Positions 18,478 through 27,055 of a DNA stretch of 64,000 nt are shown here, piece after piece (position 1 is the stretch's first letter; each line of letters opens with the position of its first letter). The translations under genes were made by a program, and so were the position numbers. The notes under the pieces are model-generated. The model did not search any database. It was not told the origin of the DNA and was given only the letters and a program-made list of their open reading frames with translations. Source of the stretch: JBDHTQ01 sp039808765 (GTDB taxonomy: Bacteria; Pseudomonadota; Alphaproteobacteria; UBA2400); NCBI GenBank assembly GCA_039808765.1, contig JBDHTQ010000005.1, positions 100,713 to 164,712 of the forward strand. The letters are read 5' to 3'.

Positions 18478-20115
18478 TTATTGATTAATTGTTTCTGGGG
18501 CGGGGAGATTAACCTCAGGCTGTTTGGGGGTTGGGGGTGCAAAAGGGGACGGTGTCATGGTTGTTCCAGAAGGTGCTTGCTGCACCATCGGGGGCGTGCT
18601 TTGCTGATTGAGAGAATTTATGCGGTTGTTTACTCCAAGCAGCAAGGACAAGTCGATACCATTTAGCTTAAGACTGCCATTCTCGTTCATTTCAAATTCA
18701 TACGTCCGCTCTGAAGGGGTTACGTTTGGCGTTGGTTTTCCTTGCATTTGCAAAACACCAGCCGCCATTGCAACGCCTGATGCGGTCGGGTCTTTTTCAG
18801 CTGTGGGAAGATTTTTGCCCTCGGCAAACTGATTGATCTTGGCGACAAGCTCATCTAAACCAATGAGTTTACCATTAACTGTACCCGTAAACAGCATACT
18901 GGCTGTTGGCGTCGCGGCCAGATTTCCGTTGAGAAGAAGCGACAAACCGGCTGACCTCGCTGCGATTTTTTCTATTTCGATCGTCATGCCGGCTTGGGCA
19001 AGAATACTTTTAATTTCTTGCGTTTCCTCAGTTGAGGGCGGTGTTGAATTTACAGTTTGGTCTGAATGCTTTGCAGCAAATCCAATCAGGTCGACAATCG
19101 GAAAGTTGCCAAGTTTGATGGAAATTGCACTAGAGACCGGAATGACTTCCCCCAACGAGGGAGAAATCACTGGATCCATAAAAAATCCTTCATGCCCGAA
19201 TGAAACAGAGAGGTTTGATTTATTCGCATCATCAGTGGATTGTCCATTGCTTTCAAGATAAACGCGCGATAGTCCCCACTTTGATGTATTGGACAAAACC
19301 TTGGGCGTGTTGATCATATTGAGGTTCTTTGCCTCAAATTTGGTGTGGCCGTTACCACCAATACTTGTGAGCGCTTCAAGAAGTTTCGGGCCTGTTCCGA
19401 TATTGGAGGATGATGCGATATCAGCAAATTTTTTGCGCACTTCTTTCAGTTTTTCATAGTCAATATTATCCGTATCGGAATTGAGAGAGAGAAGGTCGGC
19501 AGTAAATTTTGTATCACCACTTGAAAGAGAAATATCAGAAGCCTGAGCAACTGTTTTACTTCCCAGTTTGTGTTTATCATCGAGAGTATTATCTTGATGG
19601 ATGGAAAGTGAGCGTATGCCGGTCGTCAATTCGTCGCGTTCTGTGCCAATGATAAGATTGCCGATTTCTGCAGAAAATTTCGGAAGGAACCCGGTTTCTG
19701 GTTGCCAAACACCTTTAACATCCTGAGACGTCAGCGATGCACTAAAGATGGGCACATTGGTAACGTCGGTTACTTTGCCAAAATTATTCGGCAGATTGAT
19801 CACGAATGAGTAATCTTTTTCATTAAGGGGGGTGAGGGTGGCGGTTATTCGCTCAGAGTTGAACATCCCGTCACCAAACTTCGCATTCAGGATCGGGAGG
19901 GCCATTTCATAATGATCGCCCTTTGCTTCAGCATGGGTAATGCCGGTAAACGTTATGATTCCGTTTGATGGCTGGGAAAATTCCTGGGTGAGATATTGGT
20001 CAATCTGTCGGGCAAGCGCGTCGCCGTTTTCTTTTGTGATTTCCGGCAAGGCATAAGCCATGGGGGAGGTCGTAACGAGCAAGAGTGCGGCAAGTGATAA
20101 AGAAGCAAGTTTCAT
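18478..20115 (-). CDS. Exported protein of unknown function
   Basis: A 545-residue protein with a clear signal peptide: basic start, hydrophobic core about residues 4-18 and an A-Y-A cleavage site near residue 22. The mature part is long, polar and without membrane segments, and ends in a Pro- and Gln-rich tail of about 50 residues. I do not recognise the family. It may be one of the large periplasmic or outer-membrane associated alphaproteobacterial proteins of the DUF2125/DUF945 kind, but no diagnostic motif supports that. A GAGG site precedes the ATG, and an intrinsic terminator follows, so it is transcribed alone. Confidence 0.75.
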   Translation of the reverse strand: MKLASLSLAALLLVTTSPMAYALPEITKENGDALARQIDQYLTQEFSQPSNGIITFTGITHAEAKGDHYEMALPILNAKFGDGMFNSERITATLTPLNEKDYSFVINLPNNFGKVTDVTNVPIFSASLTSQDVKGVWQPETGFLPKFSAEIGNLIIGTERDELTTGIRSLSIHQDNTLDDKHKLGSKTVAQASDISLSSGDTKFTADLLSLNSDTDNIDYEKLKEVRKKFADIASSSNIGTGPKLLEALTSIGGNGHTKFEAKNLNMINTPKVLSNTSKWGLSRVYLESNGQSTDDANKSNLSVSFGHEGFFMDPVISPSLGEVIPVSSAISIKLGNFPIVDLIGFAAKHSDQTVNSTPPSTEETQEIKSILAQAGMTIEIEKIAARSAGLSLLLNGNLAATPTASMLFTGTVNGKLIGLDELVAKINQFAEGKNLPTAEKDPTASGVAMAAGVLQMQGKPTPNVTPSERTYEFEMNENGSLKLNGIDLSLLLGVNNRINSLNQQSTPPMVQQAPSGTTMTPSPFAPPTPKQPEVNLPAPETINQ

Positions 20116-20216
20116 CAGTTAAGACCTCAAAAGGACGGGGTTAAACGATGCGTGATCGCCTTACTTATCTTTAACCCGAAAAGCTTGATCTTGCAATTCA
20201 TGTTTCTCCGTGCACA

Positions 20217-22685
20217 ATGCGGGGGATGAACCAGCCCTCGTCCAAATTAACAGCCATTTTAGGACCGACAAATACCGGTAAGACCTATCTGGCGATAGAA
20301 AAAATGCTTCAATATGCCAGTGGCATGATGGGGTTTCCGTTAAGGTTGTTGGCGCGGGAAAATTATGATCGCCTCTGCGACAAATTAGGCGCACAGCATG
20401 TGGCTTTGATCACAGGGGAAGAGCGCCATGTGCCTCCCAATCCAAAATATTGGATATGTACGGTTGAAGCCATGCCGTCAGAGCGCGAGGTGGACTATGT
20501 TGCGGTGGATGAGATTCAGCTCGCGGCCGATTATGAGCGAGGCTATCATTTTACCGAAAAACTACTCAATGTTCGGGGAAAAGTGGAAACGGTTTTTATC
20601 GGTGCAGAAACAATCAAGCCGATTTTGCAAAAGCTTTTTCCTGATATCGAAATTATAACCCGGGAACGGTTCTCAAAATTAAGTTATAGTGGCTACAAAA
20701 AACTGACCCGTCTTCCAAAACGCAGTGCTATTATTGCTTTTTCGTCCGAAGATGTTTATCGCATCGCTGAATTGGTGCGGCAGCGTTTGGGCGGTGCGGC
20801 AGTGGTGCTTGGTGCACTGAGTCCGCGCACGCGTAATGCTCAGGTGGCTATGTATCAAGCCGGGGAGGTGGACTTTTTGGTTGCCACCGATGCCATTGGT
20901 ATGGGACTTAATATGAATATAGACCACATCGCGTTTGCTCGAACATCAAAGTTCGATGGGCGAATGGTGCGACATTTAACAGCTGCCGAAATGGCACAAA
21001 TCGCCGGTCGTGCCGGTCGCCACACCGCAGACGGCACGTTTGGTTGTACAGAAGTGGTTGAGAGCTTGTCTGATGAACTGGTGCAGGCTGTGGAAAATCA
21101 TACTTTTCCAGCTTTATCGTACTTGATGTGGCGCAACAGCGCTTTGGATTTTTCTTCGCCATGGAAACTGCTTCATTCCCTTGAAATGAAGCCCCCGAAA
21201 GAGATGTTTTTCAGGCCACAAACCAGCGAAGATCGTGAAGCGTTGCTTGCTCTTTTACAGGATGGTGACATTGCCGATAAGGCGAGGCATTCTGATACGC
21301 TAAAAATGCTGTGGGATGTTTGTTTGATCCCGGATTTTGAGAAAATTTTATCTGAAACATATGTTCGATTTCTTAAGCAAACCTTCCTGCATTTGTGTGA
21401 TGGCGATGGTATTTTGCCGGAAGAATGGGTCGATGAGCAAGTTCAGCGTATTGATCGTATAGATGGTGATATTGATGCGCTAACCACCCGCTTGGGGCGT
21501 ATTCGCACATGGACGTATATTGCCAATCGTGGCCAGTGGTTGGCAGATCCTCTGGGATGGCGCAAACGTACGCGTCAGATCGAGGATCGCCTTTCCGATG
21601 CCTTGCATGATAAATTAACCGAGCGCTTTGTTGAAAAGCGGGCTGGACTTAATCCCAAAGCACGCATGTTCTGCCATGTGCAGGCAGACCATTCCGTGAT
21701 GATCGATAATCAACGCGTGGGATGGCTAAACGGGTTCTCATTTAATCCAGATCATCAAGCGAAAAATTTTTTTGAAGTGCGTGAGGTGATGCGCACCATC
21801 CGCCCGGCTTTACAGCATGAATCGCTTGTTCGTGCAGCTAAACTTGCGCGCGACGATTCAGCGACCATTACATTGAATACAAAAGGCGAGTTGGTATGGG
21901 AAAAAGCCATTATCGGTAAAATTTGCAAAGGAAGTGCACTTTTAAAGCCTTTTGTCGAGTTAAGTGCGGGTGATTGGCTTTTGGGCGACGCACGTCAGAT
22001 GGTTGAGCGTCGTTTGCATGCGTGGGTTATTGAATGGTTGCAGCGGGTGATTTCACCCCTTCTTCTTCTTTCTCAAAAAGTTCTGAGTCCGGCTGGACGG
22101 GGGATCGCTTTTCAGTTGGTCGAATCACTGGGATGTATGCAGCGCGAGGATGTAAAAGATCTTGTTCATGATCTGACCAAAGACGACCGCATTGCACTGG
22201 GGGCCATGGGTGTGCACATGGGCAGTGTCTTGGTTTGGATTGACCGTTTATGGACCCCCGAGGCCATGCGGGCGCGGGCCTTGTTGTGGGCCGCGTGGAA
22301 CGGACAGCCAACCCCGCCGCCGCCGCAAGGAAAAAGTATTCCTTCATCGCCATTGCCTAAAGGGGCTTGGCATGCCATGGGCTATAGTGTTTTTGCTGGA
22401 AGGGCTGTACGGGCCGATATCGTGGAAGAATTTATTCCACTCCTCCATCAAAATCCGGTACCACCGGCTCATAATTTGGCAAAAAACATTGGGTTGAGCG
22501 AAAATGATCTTCCGGCTGTTCTGCGTGCACTGGGGTACAGCATTTTAAAACGACATGATCAAGTGCGTTATATTAAACGTAGCGAAGAAAAAATTATCGT
22601 TGAAAAAACTAAAAAAAGTGAAAAACCTTCACTTGATCCCACTCAGGCGGCCGATTTCCTTAACACGCTGTGGGGTCATAAATAA
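20217..22685 (+). CDS. SUV3-like DExH RNA helicase
   Basis: An 822-residue superfamily 2 helicase resembling the mitochondrial degradosome helicase SUV3, a type common in alphaproteobacteria. Motif I is G-P-T-N-T-G-K-T near residue 16, motif II is D-E-I-Q near residue 98, and motif VI is Q-I-A-G-R-A-G-R near residue 262. The helicase core ends near residue 300 and a long C-terminal region of unknown role follows. In mitochondria SUV3 works with a 3'-5' exonuclease in RNA decay; a bacterial role in RNA turnover is inference. ATG codons at 20217 and 20226 are both possible starts. It is divergent from the exported protein gene. Confidence 0.88.
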   Translation: MRGMNQPSSKLTAILGPTNTGKTYLAIEKMLQYASGMMGFPLRLLARENYDRLCDKLGAQHVALITGEERHVPPNPKYWICTVEAMPSEREVDYVAVDEIQLAADYERGYHFTEKLLNVRGKVETVFIGAETIKPILQKLFPDIEIITRERFSKLSYSGYKKLTRLPKRSAIIAFSSEDVYRIAELVRQRLGGAAVVLGALSPRTRNAQVAMYQAGEVDFLVATDAIGMGLNMNIDHIAFARTSKFDGRMVRHLTAAEMAQIAGRAGRHTADGTFGCTEVVESLSDELVQAVENHTFPALSYLMWRNSALDFSSPWKLLHSLEMKPPKEMFFRPQTSEDREALLALLQDGDIADKARHSDTLKMLWDVCLIPDFEKILSETYVRFLKQTFLHLCDGDGILPEEWVDEQVQRIDRIDGDIDALTTRLGRIRTWTYIANRGQWLADPLGWRKRTRQIEDRLSDALHDKLTERFVEKRAGLNPKARMFCHVQADHSVMIDNQRVGWLNGFSFNPDHQAKNFFEVREVMRTIRPALQHESLVRAAKLARDDSATITLNTKGELVWEKAIIGKICKGSALLKPFVELSAGDWLLGDARQMVERRLHAWVIEWLQRVISPLLLLSQKVLSPAGRGIAFQLVESLGCMQREDVKDLVHDLTKDDRIALGAMGVHMGSVLVWIDRLWTPEAMRARALLWAAWNGQPTPPPPQGKSIPSSPLPKGAWHAMGYSVFAGRAVRADIVEEFIPLLHQNPVPPAHNLAKNIGLSENDLPAVLRALGYSILKRHDQVRYIKRSEEKIIVEKTKKSEKPSLDPTQAADFLNTLWGHK

Positions 22686-22827
22686 TTGAGTTAAATTTGT
22701 TGCAAAAGACTGACAGCTTAGAGGTAAAATTTCTTTCCATCCTAACATTTTATCAATACTCGCTCCGTCATAGTTTATTGTTGCCCTACTGTTGAATTAG
22801 TGGGGGGTGGAGATGGAGAGACGTCGT

Positions 22828-25212
22828 ATGCACATAAACTCAGCAAATATGCGGCAGGGATTTTCCCTCCTTGAGTTGGCAGTCGTCGTCATGGTTGGTG
22901 GCGTCGTGCTTTTTGGTGCATGGCAAATGAGCAGTTATGTGGGCAATGGCGCCAAAGTCCAGATTCTTACAGAGCAAACAAAAACTGTAGCCTATGCCGC
23001 AAATAAGTATATCAATGTTAACCATACGGCGTTGTTGACGGTCTTGCCGAGCATTAATTCATCGGGCGAAATTTTACTCAGTGATATTAAAGCTGCGGGC
23101 TATCTTGATAGCAGTTTCCCGACGACCAACGTGGCCGGGCAGACGTATCGTGTCTTGGTTAAAAGAGAAGATGCAGGATCATCCGGTGCAGACGTTGCAG
23201 ACACAATTGTCGGCGTTGTTGTAAGTTATGGGGGCGATACCCTTAGCGATAGTGTTGGCAATCTCTTTCTCAAAAGTTTCGGTTCGGGCGGGGGATTTAT
23301 TTTCTCTGATTCTTCGACTACGGCGCGCGGGCCAGCGGGCGGCTGGCAGATCAATCTTTCTGGTACAGGATGGTCATCGATTGCAAGCTATACACCCTCT
23401 GCCGGACATGTCGTCGTTTCTTTGAATATGCAATTCGGGACAACATTTATCGCACCAACACCGATGCTTGATTCTTTAAGTGATGTGCGTACAAACTATG
23501 CGGTTGAATCAATGTTTGTTGGGGAGCTTTCCGGATCTGTTGCGCAGAACGGGGTTGGGAATACGTCTGCCGGCTATAATAGCCTGAATGCATTAAATGC
23601 AGGAGAATATAATACTGCCCTGGGTCGCTCTTCATTAGCGCAAGTCATAGATGGAAGTGGAAATACGGCACTCGGATATATGTCTGGCCAGATCATTACT
23701 ACAGGATCAGATAACCTATCCATTGGTTCTGGCATTAATCCTCCTGCAGCTGCATCTGAGACTTTTTTAAATATCGGAAATTTTTTATACGGAAATCTTC
23801 TTACCGAGCAGTATCGTTTGGGTGACTCGAATTTTACAACCAGCATTTCATTTGACGCTGGTCTGTCTACAAATACTATTCGCCCGCCTGTTGGAACAAC
23901 CGCACAACGGCCTACGTGCAATGAGTCAACCCGCGCGGGCATGCGATATAATACAACAAACAATACTATTGATTTTTGCAATGCTGGGCCGTGGAACAGC
24001 ACAGCAACACCGTTAGCAACGATTTCTCCAGCCAATACGGGTTTTCCAGGGGCAGGTTTTCTGGTGTTAACGCAAACCCGCTGGGATGGAAATCTTGGTG
24101 GGTTTGAGGGTGCTCGGCAAAAATGTTTTACCGAGCTGACAACAAATACAAACTGGAAATATTATACTGATGCAGATTCGGCGGGATTGTTGACATTAGA
24201 AAACATTACACCGTTTCTATGTACCTCTGACTACTGTCCATATGTGCAAATAAGCACGAATTATTATTTTGCGGCCGTTGGCGATTCATCAGTTGGTGGT
24301 GGATATTTTACGGCGAGCAATCAAGGATACGGGCCAAATAATTTGTATTCTTGGGCGGGGCAAAATTATTTCGGTCGCGTGGACACATATTGGACAGGGC
24401 GCTCATGTTATTACAGTCATGTTTACAATTTTTACCCAACTGCTTCATGTCCTACTCAGACCTACTGTAATAATTGGACGTCAAATTCGTCAGCGCAGAC
24501 GGGAACGTATGCTTTTTCTGCCTCAGCGGATGGTGGTTATGGCTATCAGAGATGGGGTGCATTGACCAATACCTGTGATAAAACTTACCCACTGATTTGT
24601 CTTGTCGGTCCAAATGCAACCCCTGTCTTGGGGGCAGGAACGACAACGCCTGTCGCGCATTCAGAAGATTATTATTTTGTCTTATCCGAGACGGCATGGA
24701 ATGGCAACTTGGGTGGAATTGATGGTGCAAACAGCAAGTGTTTGACTGAGCTAACAACGAATACGAACTGGAAATATTATACGGATGCCAATTCCCGTGG
24801 GTTGTTAACCAGCCAGCATGTCAAGGCCTTGGTGTGCGGTAATGGGTTGTGTCAAGTTCTTGCGCCGTACACAAAATACTATTATGCCCGAGTTGGTGAT
24901 TCAACCTCAGGAGGGTCCTATTTTACGTCATCAGTTGACGGTGTTGGTCCTAATGAAGCGACGAATAACTGGAGTGGAGCAACATTTTTCGGGGTCTCAG
25001 CTGATTACTGGATGGGATTTTGGGAACCGTATGGTGCATCTGCAGCATTTATTGTGTATGGTGCAGAGGACAATTGTACAGACTGGTCAAGTAATTCGGC
25101 ATCTGTTGTTGGACACACCGGGACCTCAAATGCAACCGGCACATTGCGTTGGAATAATGCTGATGACGCTTGCTCTAGCACGCGGCGACTAATATGTGTT
25201 GTTAATCCCTAG
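22828..25212 (+). CDS. PilV-like pilus tip adhesin with fibre repeats and two lectin-like domains
   Basis: First of three tandem paralogues. The chosen ATG (22828, GGAGAG site) gives 794 residues; ATG 22813 is also possible. A short leader ends in Gly before F-S-L-L-E-L-A-V, a type IV prepilin signal with Glu at +5. About residues 40-205 resemble the PilV shaft: Q-T-Y-R-V-L-V-K-R, then G-G-G-F-I-F-S-D and Y-T-P-S-A-G-H. About residues 240-310 hold YadA-head-like repeats (G-N-T-A-L-G-Y type), followed by a T-T-A-Q-R-P-T-C stretch known from tail fibres. Two copies of a cysteine-rich domain follow (about 410-593 and 616-794), each with W-D/N-G-N-L-G-G, C-N-x-W or C-T-D-W, and a C-terminal L-I-C-x-V. 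These resemble DUF1554-type lectin folds. Function as a surface adhesin is inferred. Confidence 0.85.
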   Translation: MHINSANMRQGFSLLELAVVVMVGGVVLFGAWQMSSYVGNGAKVQILTEQTKTVAYAANKYINVNHTALLTVLPSINSSGEILLSDIKAAGYLDSSFPTTNVAGQTYRVLVKREDAGSSGADVADTIVGVVVSYGGDTLSDSVGNLFLKSFGSGGGFIFSDSSTTARGPAGGWQINLSGTGWSSIASYTPSAGHVVVSLNMQFGTTFIAPTPMLDSLSDVRTNYAVESMFVGELSGSVAQNGVGNTSAGYNSLNALNAGEYNTALGRSSLAQVIDGSGNTALGYMSGQIITTGSDNLSIGSGINPPAAASETFLNIGNFLYGNLLTEQYRLGDSNFTTSISFDAGLSTNTIRPPVGTTAQRPTCNESTRAGMRYNTTNNTIDFCNAGPWNSTATPLATISPANTGFPGAGFLVLTQTRWDGNLGGFEGARQKCFTELTTNTNWKYYTDADSAGLLTLENITPFLCTSDYCPYVQISTNYYFAAVGDSSVGGGYFTASNQGYGPNNLYSWAGQNYFGRVDTYWTGRSCYYSHVYNFYPTASCPTQTYCNNWTSNSSAQTGTYAFSASADGGYGYQRWGALTNTCDKTYPLICLVGPNATPVLGAGTTTPVAHSEDYYFVLSETAWNGNLGGIDGANSKCLTELTTNTNWKYYTDANSRGLLTSQHVKALVCGNGLCQVLAPYTKYYYARVGDSTSGGSYFTSSVDGVGPNEATNNWSGATFFGVSADYWMGFWEPYGASAAFIVYGAEDNCTDWSSNSASVVGHTGTSNATGTLRWNNADDACSSTRRLICVVNP

Positions 25213-25225
25213 AATTGAGGATGTG

Positions 25226-27016
25226 ATGCACACTCATCATGTAGAGAAACACTTGCCACATCATGCTAAAAAAGCCTTTTCATTGCTTGAATTGGCAGTG
25301 GCTTTAGGGCTTTCTGGCATCATTCTTTCCAGTATCTGGCAGTTGAACACCAGTGATAAAGGCACTGTGCACGCAAGAAACATTGCTGGGCAAGCGCTCG
25401 CTGTTTCTAATGCGGCGTATCACTATGTTGCAGACAATCGCTCATCTTTATTGGTTTCATTGCCAAGTATCGACAGTGCTGGAGAAATACTTGTTTCAGA
25501 TATGCAGGCTTCTGGTGATTTGCCAAGTGGTTTCGTGAATCAAAATGAATATGCGCAGACGTACCGTGTCTTTGTTAAGCGGGAAGATGGTGGCGCTGCT
25601 GGGCCTGATAGTGATGATAAATTGGTGACATTGGTTGTATCTGATGGTGGCGTGACAATTGCGGACATGTTAGGCAACGAGATTGTAAACGCCTTAGGCG
25701 CAGGCGGAGGATTTATCTATTCTGATTCATCGACAACAATGAGGGGGTTGAGTGGAGGTTGGCAAATCAATTTTAGTGGTGCCGGGTGGTCAACACTAGC
25801 GGGATATACTCCTTCTGTGGGTCATGTCGGTGTCTTGACAAATCTTTTGCCGTCGCAGGGGAGCAGTGGTAGCAGCAGTAGCAGTGCCGATGAATTGAAT
25901 GAATTAGATGATTCATCAACAGATTATACAAGCGGCGTAATGTTTGTCGGCCAAGGTTCCGGCAACAGCGGATCACTCGGAACAGACAACACAGCATTGG
26001 GCATGGATACCCTTGATAGTATAGGCAGTGGTAGTCGCAATGTAGCTGTTGGTACATATGCCTTGCAAGCTTTGCTCACAGGTAATAATAATGTCGCTTT
26101 TGGGTATAGTGCCGGGAGTACAATTACGACAGGCTCCAATAATATTATGATCGGAGCGAACACACAGCCCAGTGTTTCAACAGCCAGTAATGAGTTGAAT
26201 ATCGGTAATTTCTTTTATGGAAATATGAGTACACAGCAATTAGCATTAGGAACAAATACACTTACAACCGGGGTCTCGTTCGATTTGGGTTACTATAGCG
26301 ATTCGATGCGTGGAGCTATCGGCACAACAAGTCAGCGACCCACATGCAATGCGTCATTGGTAGGTGCACAAAGATGGAATGTATCAACGCAAAGCTATGA
26401 ATTGTGCTCTTCAACCGGTTGGAAACAACTTTATCAGTATGCCTCTAACACGACCACACAAATACCTTACCCTAATAGTGGTTACTTTGTGATGACGGAG
26501 ACAAAATGGGATGGAAACCTCGGTGGGATCGCCGGGGCGCACGCGAAATGCTTAAATGAGCTTACGACAAAAACAAACTGGCGCTTTCATGATGATGCCT
26601 TGGCAGCCGGGCTGTTAACAAGCGCCCACGTCAAAGCTTTTCTTTGTTATTCTGGGTTTGCTTCATGCGTTGTGGGGAATGCAAATACCATATATTATTT
26701 TTCTCGTGTGGGTGATACGGCGGTAGGCGGCGCTTCATTCTCAACCAACTCAAGTGGTTATGGGCCAAATAACAATGCTTCATGGGCAGCCTATAATTAT
26801 TTCGGTATTATGGACCAGTATTGGACCGCGATGGTGAGTGCAAGTACTACTGTTTTTAATGGATCCGCTTGGGGCGCATGCAATGGTTGGGTGAGTAATT
26901 CATCATCTGATTTGAGTGTTCTCGGCATTACGTCAAGTATCACCAATGGGCGATACAGTGCAGGATCCGCTACATGTAATCTTCCTCAACGATTGCTTTG
27001 CTGGGTTAATCCGTAA
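25226..27016 (+). CDS. PilV-like pilus tip adhesin, second paralogue
   Basis: Second gene of the trio, starting 13 bases after the first with a GAGG site; the ATG at 25226 gives 596 residues. The leader is basic and His-rich and ends in Ala (not the usual Gly) before F-S-L-L-E-L-A-V. The PilV-like shaft (about residues 35-205) is closely related to that of the third gene, including F-V-K-R-E-D-G-G-A-A-G. A Ser-rich linker leads to fibre repeats (N-T-A-L-G, N-V-A-V-G, N-N-V-A-F-G, N-N-I-M-I-G) at about residues 250-320. One C-terminal lectin-like domain (about 420-596) carries six cysteines in the same spacing pattern as the other copies and ends L-L-C-W-V-N-P. Probably exported and cleaved by a prepilin peptidase encoded elsewhere. 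Confidence 0.85.
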   Translation: MHTHHVEKHLPHHAKKAFSLLELAVALGLSGIILSSIWQLNTSDKGTVHARNIAGQALAVSNAAYHYVADNRSSLLVSLPSIDSAGEILVSDMQASGDLPSGFVNQNEYAQTYRVFVKREDGGAAGPDSDDKLVTLVVSDGGVTIADMLGNEIVNALGAGGGFIYSDSSTTMRGLSGGWQINFSGAGWSTLAGYTPSVGHVGVLTNLLPSQGSSGSSSSSADELNELDDSSTDYTSGVMFVGQGSGNSGSLGTDNTALGMDTLDSIGSGSRNVAVGTYALQALLTGNNNVAFGYSAGSTITTGSNNIMIGANTQPSVSTASNELNIGNFFYGNMSTQQLALGTNTLTTGVSFDLGYYSDSMRGAIGTTSQRPTCNASLVGAQRWNVSTQSYELCSSTGWKQLYQYASNTTTQIPYPNSGYFVMTETKWDGNLGGIAGAHAKCLNELTTKTNWRFHDDALAAGLLTSAHVKAFLCYSGFASCVVGNANTIYYFSRVGDTAVGGASFSTNSSGYGPNNNASWAAYNYFGIMDQYWTAMVSASTTVFNGSAWGACNGWVSNSSSDLSVLGITSSITNGRYSAGSATCNLPQRLLCWVNP

Positions 27017-27055
27017 TGATCGCGAATGACGTCACTAACTGCTGAGGGCATAAAA

